Part shown: piece after piece, positions 37,670 to 46,032 of the stretch | How positions within the stretch are numbered: position 1 is the first letter of the stretch | Layout of the letters: every line of letters starts with the position of its first letter | NCBI RefSeq assembly: GCF_039535475.1 | Contig: NZ_BAAAXG010000026.1 | Span: 1 to 64,000, forward strand | DNA from: Streptomyces showdoensis | GTDB taxonomy: Bacteria > Actinomycetota > Actinomycetes > Streptomycetales > Streptomycetaceae | Reading direction: 5' to 3' | DNA: 64,000 bases | Position numbers and translations under genes: made by a program | The notes under the pieces: model-generated | The model's database searches: none | Told to the model about the DNA's origin: nothing | Seen by the model: only the letters and a program-made list of their open reading frames with translations

Positions 37670-37682
37670 TTACTGCAAGTAA
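37670..37682. promoter_or_regulatory. TTACT-N3-AGTAA dyad
   Basis: TTACTGCAAGTAA has perfect 5-bp arms. It is the second copy of the motif in the same gap and sits directly beside the hairpin at 37685. Confidence 0.4.
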
Positions 37683-37684
37683 CA

Positions 37685-37722
37685 GCGGCCGCGATTACCA
37701 AGTTTTGGTAAAGCGCGGCCGC
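37685..37722 (-). terminator. Bipartite hairpin after the thioredoxin-TPR gene
   Basis: The outer arms GCGGCCGCG (37685-37693) and CGCGGCCGC (37714-37722) and the inner arms TTACCAA (37695-37701) and TTGGTAA (37705-37711) are all perfect. It lies 50 bases beyond the stop of the minus-strand thioredoxin-TPR gene. Confidence 0.7.
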
Positions 37723-37772
37723 CGATTGTCACCGTGTCGCCAAATCGCCCCCGTACGGACGGGGCGAGCGGC

Positions 37773-38744
37773 TCAGTACAGCGCCCTCGCCAGGGCCTGC
37801 CGGGCCGCGGTCACCCGCGGGTCGTCGGCACCGATGACCTCGAACAGTTCCAGGAGCCGCAGCCGCACCGCGGTCCGGTCCTCGCCCGCCGTGCGGCGCA
37901 CGGTCTCGACCAGCCGGCCGAAGGCGTCCTCGACGTGACCGCCCACCAGATCCAGGTCGGCGGCGGCGATCTGCGCGGCGACGTCGGCCGGGCCCTCGGC
38001 CGCGGCCTTGCGCACCGCCTGCGGGTCCATCGCCTGCACCCGGGCGAGCAGCTCGGCCTGGGCGAGCCCCAGCCGGGCCTCCGGGTGCTCCGGGTCGTGC
38101 GCGAGCACGTTCTTGTACGCCTGGACGGCGCCGGCCATGTCACCGGCGTCCAGCGCGGACATGGCGGCTTCGAGCAGGGCGTCGTACGGGCCGACCGGCA
38201 CGGCCGCCGGGTCGGCGTCCGCGCCCTCGGCGGCCGGGTCCACCGGGATGCCCGTCAGGCCGAAGCGCTCCTCGGCGACCAGGACCAGCTGGTCGAGGGT
38301 CTCGCGGATCTGCGCCTCGGGGGCCGCGCCCTGGAAGAGCGGAAGGGCCTGGCCGGCGACCACCGCGAAAACGGCCGGAATTCCCTGGATGCCGAACTGC
38401 TGCATCAGCATCTGGTTGGCGTCGACGTCGACCTTGGCGAGCAGGAAGCGGCCGTTGTACTCGACGGCGAGGCGCTCCAGGAGGGGGCCGAGCTGCTTGC
38501 AGGGCTCGCACCACTCGGCCCAGAAGTCGATGACGACCGGGACCTCGGCGGAGCGCTGGAGCACATCGCGCTCGAATCCGGCCTCGTCTACGTCGATCAC
38601 CAGGGCGGAAGGTGCGACGGCGGGCGTCCCGCCCTGCCGGGCGGACTCGGCGCGGGCCTGCTCGGCCTTCGCCTTGGCCTCTCCGGCCGCCTTCACCGCG
38701 GCGAGGTCGACGACGCCGCTCATGGACATGTTTCGGGGCTGCAT
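37773..38744 (-). CDS. Thioredoxin-TPR fusion (CnoX/YbbN-like co-chaperone)
   Basis: A 323-residue protein. A disordered N-terminus (~1-45) precedes a thioredoxin domain with WCEPC (residues 78-82) in DFWAEWCEPCKQLGPLL and the loop GIQGIPAVFAV. From ~190 on, helical TPR-like repeats follow (AMSALDAGDMAGAVQAYKNV, HPEARLGLAQAELLARV). YbbN/CnoX proteins of this design hold oxidised clients and pass them to chaperones. ATG 38742-38744 follows GGAGGA at 6 bases; a longer start at 38819 is unlikely. It diverges from a TetR gene. Confidence 0.88.
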   Translation of the reverse strand: MQPRNMSMSGVVDLAAVKAAGEAKAKAEQARAESARQGGTPAVAPSALVIDVDEAGFERDVLQRSAEVPVVIDFWAEWCEPCKQLGPLLERLAVEYNGRFLLAKVDVDANQMLMQQFGIQGIPAVFAVVAGQALPLFQGAAPEAQIRETLDQLVLVAEERFGLTGIPVDPAAEGADADPAAVPVGPYDALLEAAMSALDAGDMAGAVQAYKNVLAHDPEHPEARLGLAQAELLARVQAMDPQAVRKAAAEGPADVAAQIAAADLDLVGGHVEDAFGRLVETVRRTAGEDRTAVRLRLLELFEVIGADDPRVTAARQALARALY

Positions 38745-38978
38745 GGCTACATCCTCCCCCTTCCGCGCGCGTAACCGGTAAGCCATGGCTGAACCGTGCC
38801 GTCCACGGAGGGACGGCACGGATCGCTGTTCGTCTGCGCCGGGTCCCCACCCGGCGCGGTGGTTGTCGCGAGCCGGCCCCTGAAAAGCCTTTCGCTACGG
38901 GTCGTAGCGTAATCCTCGACCCCCGGCCGTGGGGAGGGCGGGATGGTGAACTGCCTCACATCACGGTCCCCTGGCGCA

Positions 38979-38999
38979 ATACCTACCGGCGGGTATGGT
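38979..38999 (+). promoter_or_regulatory. TetR operator over the tetR -10 box
   Basis: A near-perfect palindrome with arms ATACC (38979-38983) and GGTAT (38992-38996) around CCGG. The -10-like TATGGT (38994-38999) overlaps the right arm, and the ATG at 39008 follows 8 bases later. This suggests leaderless, autorepressed expression. Confidence 0.6.
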
Positions 39000-39007
39000 C
39001 GACCTCC

Positions 39008-39649
39008 ATGTGTAGCCGCACCCGCTCCCGCGCCCGATCCGGACGCCCCCGTTCCGCCGAGGCCGACACGGCCATCCTGGAGGCGACCCGGGCGGCTCTG
39101 GTGGAGCTGGGCTGGTCCAAGCTGACGATGGGCGACGTCGCGACCCGGGCCGGGGTCGCCAAGACCACCCTGTACCGGCGCTGGGCCAACAAGAACGAAC
39201 TCGTCGTCGACGCGGTCGCCGTCCTCTTCGACGAACTCGAACTGCCCGACCTGGGTTCCCTCCAGGCCGACATCGCCCATGTGGTGCTCCAGTTCGCCGC
39301 GCTCCTCGAACGCCCCGAGACCAAGACCGCCCTGATGGCGGTGGTCGCCGAGTCCACCCGCGACGAGCCGCTGCGCGAGCGCATCCGCACCTCGATCGTG
39401 GACCGGCAGAAGCGCCTGGTCCTGGAGGGCCGCCAGCGCGCCCAGGAGCGGGGGGAGCTCCCCGGGGAGCGCGACCCGCTGGCCGTCGAGGCGATCGACG
39501 ACCTCATCTTCGACGTGGTCGCGGGAGCGGTGGTGCACCGGGCGCTGGTCAGCGCGGAACCGGTGGACGAGGCCTGGGTGCAGAGCCTCACCGCTCTGCT
39601 GCTCGGCGGCCTCTCGGCGGCTGCGGAGCAGGCCGGGCAGCCCGGATAG
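39008..39649 (+). CDS. TetR/AcrR family regulator
   Basis: A 213-residue repressor. The N-terminal helix-turn-helix (TMGDVATRAGVAKTTLYRRW) is preceded by an Arg-rich arm CSRTRSRARSGRPRS. The C-terminal ligand domain is of the TetR_C_11-like type (DREPLRERI-like region, VEAIDDLIFDVVAGAVVHRAL). The start ATG 39008 has no ribosome site but lies close behind a -10 box. The target is unknown; an operator just upstream suggests self-control, and the divergent thioredoxin-TPR gene may share it. Confidence 0.9.
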   Translation: MCSRTRSRARSGRPRSAEADTAILEATRAALVELGWSKLTMGDVATRAGVAKTTLYRRWANKNELVVDAVAVLFDELELPDLGSLQADIAHVVLQFAALLERPETKTALMAVVAESTRDEPLRERIRTSIVDRQKRLVLEGRQRAQERGELPGERDPLAVEAIDDLIFDVVAGAVVHRALVSAEPVDEAWVQSLTALLLGGLSAAAEQAGQPG

Positions 39650-39696
39650 CCGGGGCAGCCGGGGTATCCGGGGCAGCCGGGGTATCCGGGGCAGCC
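39643..39696. repeat. 18-bp tandem repeat, about 3 units
   Basis: Two exact copies of GGGGTATCCGGGGCAGCC (39661-39678, 39679-39696), preceded by a diverged copy. They start at the tetR stop codon, between convergent tetR and icmA. Confidence 0.85.
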
Positions 39697-39729
39697 GAAC
39701 GACAGGCCGCCGGCGGCGGGCGTGCCGAA

Positions 39730-39763
39730 GCCGCCGCACGGCCCGGAAGGACCGTACGGCGGC
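39730..39763. terminator. Hairpin between tetR and icmA
   Basis: GCCGCCGCACGG pairs imperfectly with CCGTACGGCGGC around a short loop. It lies 22 bases from the icmA stop and probably serves both convergent genes. Confidence 0.6.
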
Positions 39764-39785
39764 TCGACGCTCCCGGCTCAGCCGG

Positions 39786-41486
39786 TCAGAAGCCCGCGGG
39801 CTCCGTGTAGACGCCCCACTCCTCGCGCAGCACGTCGCAGATCTCGCCGAGCGTGGCCTCGGCCCGTACCGCGTCCAGCATCGGGCCGATCATGTTGGAG
39901 CCGTCCCGGGCCGCGGCCAGCATCGCGTCCAGGCAGGCCGTGACCTTCGCGTCGTCGCGGCGGCCCTTGCGCTCGCCCAGGACCCGGACCTGCTCCCACT
40001 CGACCTCGTGGCTGACCCGCAGGATCTCCAGGTCGCCGGTGACCGAGCCGTGGTGGACGTTGACGCCGACGACCCGCTTCTCGCCCTTCTCCAGGGACTG
40101 CTGGTAGCGGAAGGCCGACTCGGCGATCTCGCCGGTGAACCAGCCGTCCTCGATGCCGCGCAGGATGCCGGAGGTGATCGGTCCGATCGGGTGCCTGCCG
40201 TCCGGGTGGGCGCGCAGGCCGCGCTCCTTGATCTGGTCGAAGATCTTCTCGGCGTCGGCCTCGATCCGGTCGGTGAGCTGCTCGACGTACCAGGAGCCGC
40301 CCAGCGGGTCGGCCACGTTGGCCACGCCGGTCTCCTCCATGAGCACCTGCTGGGTGCGCAGGGCGATCTCGGCGGCCTGCTCGCTCGGGAGGGCGAGGGT
40401 CTCGTCGAGGGCGTTGGTGTGCAGCGAGTTGGTGCCGCCGAGGACGGCGGACAGGGCCTCGACCGCGGTGCGCACGACGTTGTTGTACGGCTGCTGCGCG
40501 GTGAGCGAGACACCGGCGGTCTGGGTGTGGAAGCGGAGCCACTGCGCCTTGTCGGTCTTGGCGCCGTAGACCTCCTTCATCCAGCGGGCCCAGATCCGGC
40601 GGGCGGCGCGGAACTTGGCGATCTCCTCGAAGAAGTCGAGGTGCGCGTCGAAGAAGAAGGACAGGCCGGGCGCGAACACGTCCACGTCCAGGCCGCGGGA
40701 GAGGCCGAGCTCGACGTAGCCGAAGCCGTCGGCGAGGGTGTAGGCCAGCTCCTGCGCGGCCGTCGCCCCGGCCTCGCGGATGTGGTAGCCGGAGACCGAG
40801 AGCGGCTTGTACGCGGGGATGCCGGCCGCGCAGTGCTCCATGAGGTCGCCGATGAGGCGCAGGTGCGGCTCGGGCTGGAAGAGCCACTCCTTCTGCGCGA
40901 TGTACTCCTTGAAGATGTCGGTCTGCAGCGTGCCGTTGAGCACGGCGGGGTCGACGCCCTGGCGCTCGGCGGCGACCAGGTACATGCAGAAGACCGGGAC
41001 GGCCGGGCCGGAGATCGTCATCGAGGTCGTGACGTCGCCGAGCGGGATGTCCTTGAAGAGGACCTCCATGTCGGCGGCGGAGTCGATGGCGACGCCGCAG
41101 TGGCCGACTTCGCCCAGCGAGCGCGGGTCGTCGGAGTCGCGGCCCATCAGGGTCGGCATGTCGAAGGCGACCGAGAGCCCGCCGCCGCCGGCGGCCAGGA
41201 TCATCTTGTAGCGCTCGTTGGTCTGCTCGGCGTTGCCGAAGCCGGCGAACTGGCGGATGGTCCAGGTCCGGCCGCGGTAGCCGGTCGGGTGGAGTCCGCG
41301 GGTGAAGGGGTACTCACCGGGCCAGCCGATGCGCTCGAACCCCTCGTAGGCGTCCCCGGGGCGCGGGCCGTAGACCGGCTCCACGGAGTCGCCGGAGAGC
41401 GTGGTGAAGTCGGCGTCGCGCTTGCGGGCCTTGTCGTAACGGGCCTGCCAGCGACGGCGGCCTTCCTCGATGGCGTCAGCGTCCAT
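39786..41486 (-). CDS. icmA: Isobutyryl-CoA mutase large subunit
   Basis: A 566-residue, coenzyme-B12-dependent subunit that interconverts isobutyryl-CoA and n-butyryl-CoA, linking valine breakdown to polyketide and fatty-acid precursors. It resembles methylmalonyl-CoA mutase but carries the isobutyryl-type residues Phe80 (TIRQFAGFGN) and Gln198 (EYIAQKEW), and lacks the B12-binding domain, which is on the separate small subunit IcmB. IcmB is not in this window. MeaB (56.0 kb) and Mce (58.4 kb) lie further right. A 24-bp palindrome sits 8 bases before the ATG, which has no ribosome site. Confidence 0.95.
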   Translation of the reverse strand: MDADAIEEGRRRWQARYDKARKRDADFTTLSGDSVEPVYGPRPGDAYEGFERIGWPGEYPFTRGLHPTGYRGRTWTIRQFAGFGNAEQTNERYKMILAAGGGGLSVAFDMPTLMGRDSDDPRSLGEVGHCGVAIDSAADMEVLFKDIPLGDVTTSMTISGPAVPVFCMYLVAAERQGVDPAVLNGTLQTDIFKEYIAQKEWLFQPEPHLRLIGDLMEHCAAGIPAYKPLSVSGYHIREAGATAAQELAYTLADGFGYVELGLSRGLDVDVFAPGLSFFFDAHLDFFEEIAKFRAARRIWARWMKEVYGAKTDKAQWLRFHTQTAGVSLTAQQPYNNVVRTAVEALSAVLGGTNSLHTNALDETLALPSEQAAEIALRTQQVLMEETGVANVADPLGGSWYVEQLTDRIEADAEKIFDQIKERGLRAHPDGRHPIGPITSGILRGIEDGWFTGEIAESAFRYQQSLEKGEKRVVGVNVHHGSVTGDLEILRVSHEVEWEQVRVLGERKGRRDDAKVTACLDAMLAAARDGSNMIGPMLDAVRAEATLGEICDVLREEWGVYTEPAGF

Positions 41487-41493
41487 GCTTCGA

Positions 41494-41517
41494 ATTTACT
41501 AGGACGTCCTAGTAAAT
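41494..41517. promoter_or_regulatory. 24-bp perfect palindrome at the icmA promoter
   Basis: Each half is ATTTACTAGGAC or its complement. On the minus strand the right half supplies a -10-like TAAATT 6 bases before the icmA ATG, so occupancy should block icmA. The nearby MarR gene (41975-42484) is the first candidate to bind here. Confidence 0.75.
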
Positions 41518-41528
41518 GTCGATGGGAA

Positions 41529-41552
41529 ACCCCCGCACATCAGTGCGGGGGT
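41529..41552 (-). terminator. Terminator of the DUF3817 gene
   Basis: A perfect 10-bp stem ACCCCCGCAC / GTGCGGGGGT with loop ATCA, 16 bases after the DUF3817 stop. It separates that gene from icmA. Confidence 0.8.
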
Positions 41553-41568
41553 GGGTCCGGGCCCGGCC

Positions 41569-41901
41569 TCAGACCTTGGCGGGAACCGGCTGCGCGCCGC
41601 TGACCAGCGGAAGCGTGTCGCGGACGACCTTGCGCTCGACGAAGAAGGCGGCGAAGGGAATCGTTCCGGACACCAGCACCCACAGGAGCCGGCCGAACGG
41701 CCACTTGGCCTTGGAGCCCAGATCGAAGGCGAAGATCAGGTAGATGATGTAGAGGACGCCGTGGGCCTGGGAGACCGCGAAGGTCACGTCCTCGCCCATG
41801 TCGAACCCGTACTTGAAGATCATGCACGTGCAGAGCACGAGCAGCATGACCGCGGTCACGTACGCCATGACGCGGTAGCGGGTCAGCACGCTGGATTTCA
41901 T
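41569..41901 (-). CDS. DUF3817 small membrane protein
   Basis: A 110-residue protein with three hydrophobic spans (VMAYVTAVMLLVLCTCMIF, SQAHGVLYIIYLIFAFDLGS, LLWVLVSGTIPFAAFFVERK). The glycolytic-looking HG...FFVER pattern is typical of DUF3817 (YdzA-like integral membrane proteins). The function is unknown. It lies between the MarR gene and icmA on the same strand. A paralogue is at 52623-52967. Confidence 0.85.
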   Translation of the reverse strand: MKSSVLTRYRVMAYVTAVMLLVLCTCMIFKYGFDMGEDVTFAVSQAHGVLYIIYLIFAFDLGSKAKWPFGRLLWVLVSGTIPFAAFFVERKVVRDTLPLVSGAQPVPAKV

Positions 41902-41974
41902 GCCGACGAGCGTAACGGCACGTTCCGGGCGATCTTCCGCCGGGTCCCTGCCCGCATCCGGACCGGCCCCGGGG

Positions 41975-42484
41975 TCAGCCCTCGTCGAAGTCGTTCGCCG
42001 CGACCCGCAGCGGGCGCAGCATCGCGAAGATCTCGGCGCACTCCTCGGCGTCGTACACCCCGAGCCCGAAGTCCATCCCCATCAGGTCCCGGGTGGCGGC
42101 CTCGACCACCTCGCGGCCCTTGTCGGTGATGGTGGCGAGGGTGCCGCGGCCGTCGTTCGGGTTGGGGCGCTTGGCGACGAGGCCGGACTTCACCAGGCGG
42201 TCCACCGTGTTGGTCACGGAGGTGGGGTGCACCATCAGCCGCTCGCCGATCTTGGACATCGGCAGCTCCCCGGCCTTGGAGAAGGTGAGCAGCACCAGCG
42301 CCTCGTAGCGCGCGAAGGTCAGCCCGTACGGCTTGACCACCGCGTCCACCTCGGCCAGCAGGATCTGGTGGGCGCGCATGATCGAGGTGATCGCGGCCAT
42401 CGAGGGGACCGGACCCCAGCGCCGCTGCCAGAGTTCGTCGGCGCGGGCGATGGGGTCGAACGGGAGACTGAGCGGCTTCGGCAC
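41975..42484 (-). CDS. MarR family regulator near icmA
   Basis: A 169-residue winged-helix repressor (GLTFARYEALVLLTFSKAGE, MSKIGERLMVHPTSVTNTVD, wing PNPNDGRGTLATITDKG). GTG 42482-42484 lies 9 bases after the MFS transporter stop and after AAGG, so it may be co-transcribed with that transporter. MarR proteins often bind perfect palindromes of the size found at the icmA start. An acyl-CoA or aromatic ligand would fit the location, but this is inference. Confidence 0.9.
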   Translation of the reverse strand: MPKPLSLPFDPIARADELWQRRWGPVPSMAAITSIMRAHQILLAEVDAVVKPYGLTFARYEALVLLTFSKAGELPMSKIGERLMVHPTSVTNTVDRLVKSGLVAKRPNPNDGRGTLATITDKGREVVEAATRDLMGMDFGLGVYDAEECAEIFAMLRPLRVAANDFDEG

Positions 42485-42493
42485 GCGTCGACC

Positions 42494-43792
42494 TTACCCA
42501 CTGGTCATATGACGGTCAGCCGCGTCTCGCCTTTCGGTCGCCCGCACTTCGAGGACCAGCCCGAGGACGCACAGGGTGGCGAGGACGCCGGTGCCCGCGA
42601 CCACGGTGTGGACGGGGACGAACTCGGCGGCCAGCCCGGCGCCGGCCATGCCGAGGCCCTGGACGGTCATCATGCCGGCGGTCATCAGGGTCATCGCCCG
42701 GCCGCGCAGCTCTTCCGGGACGGCGGCCACGAACCAGGCGTCCAGGCCGAGGCTGTACGCGCCGGCCGCCCCGGCCAGGAAGAGCGCGGCGGCCGCGAGC
42801 GCGAGGCCCGGGCGCAGCGCGTACACGAGGAAGGGGAGGAAGCCGGTCAGCAGGAGCGGGTGGACGATCCGGGAGCGGGCGGCGACGCTGAGGGCGGAGC
42901 CGGCGAGGAGCTCGCCCAGGATCGTGCCGGCCGGCACCGCGCACATGAGGAGGCCGAGCGCTGCGGTGGAGACGCCGATCTCGTCGGCGTAGGGGGCGGC
43001 GAGCGCCTCCGGCACGACGAAGAAGAGCGGCGGGACCCAGAACAGCAGCATGAGCGCCCGGATCCGGCGGTCCTTCAGGACGCCCCAGGTGGCCCCGAGC
43101 CCCTCGCGCCGCTCGGGCGCGCGGGCCGGACGGCGGGCGGTGCCGAAGCGGAGCAGCAGGGCGGAGGCGAGGAAGGTGGCGGCGGTGACGGCGATGGCGC
43201 CGCGCGGGGTGAGCACGGTGAGCAGCAGGCCGCCGACGCCGAAGCCGGCGAGGAGGGCGCTCTGCGAGACGATCCGCAGCAGCGAGCGCCCGAGGACGAA
43301 GAGCTCGCCCTCGCCGAGGATGTCGGCGAGGGTGGCGATCCGGGTGCCGTTGAAGACGGGGGCGACGGCGGCGACGGCGCAGCGCAGCACGAGCAGGGCG
43401 GCGACGGGGGTGGCCGGCAGGACCATGAGGGCGACGCAGCCGGCGCAGACGAGGTCGCAGACGACGAGGACCCGGCGGGGCGGGTAGCGGTCGGCGACGC
43501 CGGCGAGGAGGGTGCCGCCGAGCAGGTAGGGCAGGAAGCCGAGGGCGAAGGTGAGCGAGGAGAGCAGCGGGGAGCGGGTGAGCTCGTAGACGAGCACGGT
43601 GAGGGCGAGCTCGCTGACGACGACGCCGAGCAGGGAGAAGAGGTGGGCGGCGAAGACGAAGCGGAACTCGCGCACGGCGAAGACGGCGGAGTATCCGGGC
43701 GACGCGGGAGCGACGGGGGCGGGGGCGGGCGACGCGGGGGCGGGGCCGGGGGCGGGCGCAGCTCCGGGCACCCGGGTGTCGTTCGTGGGCAT
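42494..43792 (-). CDS. MFS transporter
   Basis: A 432-residue transporter with about 12 membrane helices after a Pro/Ala-rich cytoplasmic N-terminus. Family marks include GVADRYPPRRVLVVCDLV in the loop after TM2 and the symmetric second half beginning ALMLLFWVPPLFFVVPEAL. It resembles drug-exporter MFS proteins (MFS_3/enterobactin-exporter type). ATG 43790-43792 has no ribosome site, so the start is uncertain. It diverges from an ArsR-type regulator across 78 bp, which probably controls it. Confidence 0.88.
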   Translation of the reverse strand: MPTNDTRVPGAAPAPGPAPASPAPAPVAPASPGYSAVFAVREFRFVFAAHLFSLLGVVVSELALTVLVYELTRSPLLSSLTFALGFLPYLLGGTLLAGVADRYPPRRVLVVCDLVCAGCVALMVLPATPVAALLVLRCAVAAVAPVFNGTRIATLADILGEGELFVLGRSLLRIVSQSALLAGFGVGGLLLTVLTPRGAIAVTAATFLASALLLRFGTARRPARAPERREGLGATWGVLKDRRIRALMLLFWVPPLFFVVPEALAAPYADEIGVSTAALGLLMCAVPAGTILGELLAGSALSVAARSRIVHPLLLTGFLPFLVYALRPGLALAAAALFLAGAAGAYSLGLDAWFVAAVPEELRGRAMTLMTAGMMTVQGLGMAGAGLAAEFVPVHTVVAGTGVLATLCVLGLVLEVRATERRDAADRHMTSG

Positions 43793-43870
43793 GACAGGAG
43801 GGTGCGGGCCGGGCCGTCCCGACCCTAGACTTTCGGACCCAGCCGAATCTTCCGGGGCCGGAGGCGTGCC

Positions 43871-44869
43871 GTGCCGTACCACCTGCACTTCGGCGAGGCC
43901 GATCCGCTGCGCATCCGGTTCGCGATCTCGCCGCTGTGGGAGACCCACTGCGCGGTGCGGGTGCTCGCCCGGCCGCGCCAGCAGGGGTACCACCTGCCGT
44001 GGCTGCGGCGGATCGCGGAGGCCGCGGCCGGGGTGGACCTGGGGCCGCTGCAGCTGCTGATGCCGCTGCACGGGCACAGCCCGGACTTCCTGTACCCGCC
44101 GCCCATCGGGCCCACGGCGACCTTCGAGCGGGAGATCGCGGCCGTACGGGAGACGGATCCGGCCCTGGTCCTGGACGACGTCCGGCGGGCGCTGGCCGAG
44201 ACCCCGGGGGCGGCCGACAGCGCGGAGGGGCGGCGGATGCTCGGCGATCCGGCCGGGTCCCTGCAGCGGCTCGCCGATCTGCTGGAGCGCGCCTGGGAGG
44301 CGCTGGTCGAGCCGGAGTGGCCGCGGCTGCGCGCGCTCCTGGAGGCGGACGTGGCGTACCACTCGCGGCGGCTCGCCGAGGGCGGTCTGGAGCGGCTGCT
44401 GAGCGAGCTGCACCCGGCCTTCGGCTGGTCGGAGGAGAGTTCGACGCTGACGGTGGACTACCACGGCGAGCACGTGCGGGCCCTGGACGGGCAGGGGCTG
44501 GTGCTGCTGCCCTCGGTGTTCACCTGGCCCGACGTGGTGAGCGGGTTCGATCCGCCGTGGCAGCCGACGGTGGCGTACCCGGCGCGGGGCATCGGCGCGC
44601 TGTGGACGGAGGCCCGCGACCGGACCCCGGACGCGCTGGCCCGGCTGCTCGGGCGGGCCCGGGCGGACGTGCTGTGCGCGCTGGAGGAGCCGGCCGGGAC
44701 GACGGCGCTGGCCCACCGTCTCGGCCTCGCCCCCTCCTCGGTGTCGGCGCACCTGTCGGTGCTGCGGGCGGCGGGCCTGCTGGCCTCGCGGCGCTACGGC
44801 CACCAGGTGCTGTACGAACGGACGCCGCTGGGGATCGCCCTCGCGGTGTCGCAGCCGGAAGCCGACTGA
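43871..44869 (+). CDS. ArsR-type regulator with DUF5937 N-terminal domain
   Basis: A 332-residue regulator. The N-terminal ~240 residues form the DUF5937-like domain common in Streptomyces (HLHFGEADPLRIRFAISPLW). The C-terminal ~80 residues are an ArsR winged helix (LEEPAGTTALAHRLGLAPSS, VSAHLSVLRAAGLLASRR). No metal-binding Cys pair is seen in the HTH, so a small-molecule ligand is more likely than a metal. GTG 43871 follows GGAGG. It diverges from the MFS gene. Confidence 0.88.
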   Translation: MPYHLHFGEADPLRIRFAISPLWETHCAVRVLARPRQQGYHLPWLRRIAEAAAGVDLGPLQLLMPLHGHSPDFLYPPPIGPTATFEREIAAVRETDPALVLDDVRRALAETPGAADSAEGRRMLGDPAGSLQRLADLLERAWEALVEPEWPRLRALLEADVAYHSRRLAEGGLERLLSELHPAFGWSEESSTLTVDYHGEHVRALDGQGLVLLPSVFTWPDVVSGFDPPWQPTVAYPARGIGALWTEARDRTPDALARLLGRARADVLCALEEPAGTTALAHRLGLAPSSVSAHLSVLRAAGLLASRRYGHQVLYERTPLGIALAVSQPEAD

Positions 44870-45002
44870 CCGTTATGCCAGGATGGCCCCGGTCTGTCCC
44901 CTCGGACCGGCTCGCGCGCGCCCCGGCGACGTCCGCCGGAGCCCGCCGACGCCCGTTCACGCCCGCCTGCCTGCCGTCCCGAATCCCGACCCTGGGGGCC
45001 GG

Positions 45003-46016
45003 ATGTCCCGTCGCTCCGTCACCACCGCCGCCCTCGCCCTCCTCGCCGCGCTGCTGCTCACCGGCTGCGGCCGGGACGGGTCCCCCGTCGCCCCCGTGGG
45101 GCCGCCCGCCTCGCGCGGCGAGGCGGCCCCCACGAGCGGCTCCCCCTTCTGGGTGGACCCGGACAGCGACGCGGCCCGGCAGGTGCGGCAGTACGAGGCG
45201 CAGGGCCGGACGGAGGACGCGAGGCTCCTGAAGCGCATCTCGGAGCGGCCGGTCGCCGACTGGCCGGCCGGCGACGACCCCGTACCGGAGGTGGCGAAGG
45301 CGGTGCGGGGCGCGGCGCCCGGGCTGCGGACCGTGGTCTTCGTCGCGTACAACATCCCGCACCGCGACTGCGGCCTGTACTCGGCCGGCGGGGCGCACGA
45401 CGCCCAGGCGTACCGGCGCTGGGTGGACGCCTTCGCCGGCGCGATCGGCGACGCCCCCGCGGTGGTGGTCCTGGAGCCGGACGCGGTGCCGCACATCGTG
45501 GACGGCTGCACTCCGCCGCAGCACCACGAGGAGCGGCTCGGACTGCTGGCGGAGGCGGTCGAGCGGTTCAAGCGGCAGCCGCGCACCCGGGTCTACCTGG
45601 ACGCGGGCAACCCGGCCTGGATCGAGCGGCCGGACAAGCTGGTGGAGCCGCTGCGGCGGGCGGGCATCGCGCGCGCCGACGGCTTCGCGCTGAACGTCTC
45701 CAACTTCCAGACCAACGACGTCGTCCGGGGCTTCGGCGCCGGTCTCTCCCGGCTGCTCGGCGGGACCCACTTCACCGTGGACACCAGCCGCAACGGCGAC
45801 GGCCCGCTGCCGGGCGACCGGCCCGAGGGCTGGTGCAACCCGCCCGGCCGCTCGCTCGGGGTGCCGCCGACCGACCGGACCGGGGACGAGCTGGTCGACG
45901 CCTATCTGTGGATCAAGCGGCCCGGCGACTCGGACGGCACCTGCCGGGGCGGCCCGGCCGCCGGCACCTGGTGGCCCGACTACGCGCTGGGGCTGGCCCG
46001 CCGCGCGAAGGCCTGA
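45003..46016 (+). CDS. cslZ: GH6 family beta-1,4-glucan hydrolase lipoprotein (CslZ-like)
   Basis: A 337-residue exported hydrolase of the cellulase family GH6. The lipobox is LLLTGC at the end of a short signal peptide (TAALALLAALLLTGC), so it should be anchored in the outer leaflet of the membrane. GH6 motifs: VVFVAYNIPHRDCGLYSAGG, VVVLEPDAV (catalytic acid region) and YLWIKRPGDSDG near the C-terminus. ATG 45003 has only a weak GGGGG upstream. It is convergent with glxA-cslA and likely trims the glucan made by that machinery at hyphal tips. Confidence 0.88.
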   Translation: MSRRSVTTAALALLAALLLTGCGRDGSPVAPVGPPASRGEAAPTSGSPFWVDPDSDAARQVRQYEAQGRTEDARLLKRISERPVADWPAGDDPVPEVAKAVRGAAPGLRTVVFVAYNIPHRDCGLYSAGGAHDAQAYRRWVDAFAGAIGDAPAVVVLEPDAVPHIVDGCTPPQHHEERLGLLAEAVERFKRQPRTRVYLDAGNPAWIERPDKLVEPLRRAGIARADGFALNVSNFQTNDVVRGFGAGLSRLLGGTHFTVDTSRNGDGPLPGDRPEGWCNPPGRSLGVPPTDRTGDELVDAYLWIKRPGDSDGTCRGGPAAGTWWPDYALGLARRAKA

Positions 46017-46032
46017 CGGACCTGGGGGACCC

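Larger units (their letters stand above)
37204..37772. other. Upstream region of the DUF6230 operon, no gene
   Basis: 569 bases without a convincing gene. It is less GC-rich on its right side. It contains two TTACT...AGTAA dyads (37539-37554 and 37670-37682) and a long hairpin (37685-37722). Confidence 0.6.

Noticed and set aside
37655..37690. tRNA-like GGTTCGA T-loop
   Set aside because: No acceptor, D or anticodon stems fit around it; it lies in a regulatory gap with dyads.
39643..39696. CRISPR-like short repeats (also 21321, 46033, 52251)
   Set aside because: Units are directly joined without unique spacers and no cas genes are present; they are minisatellites.
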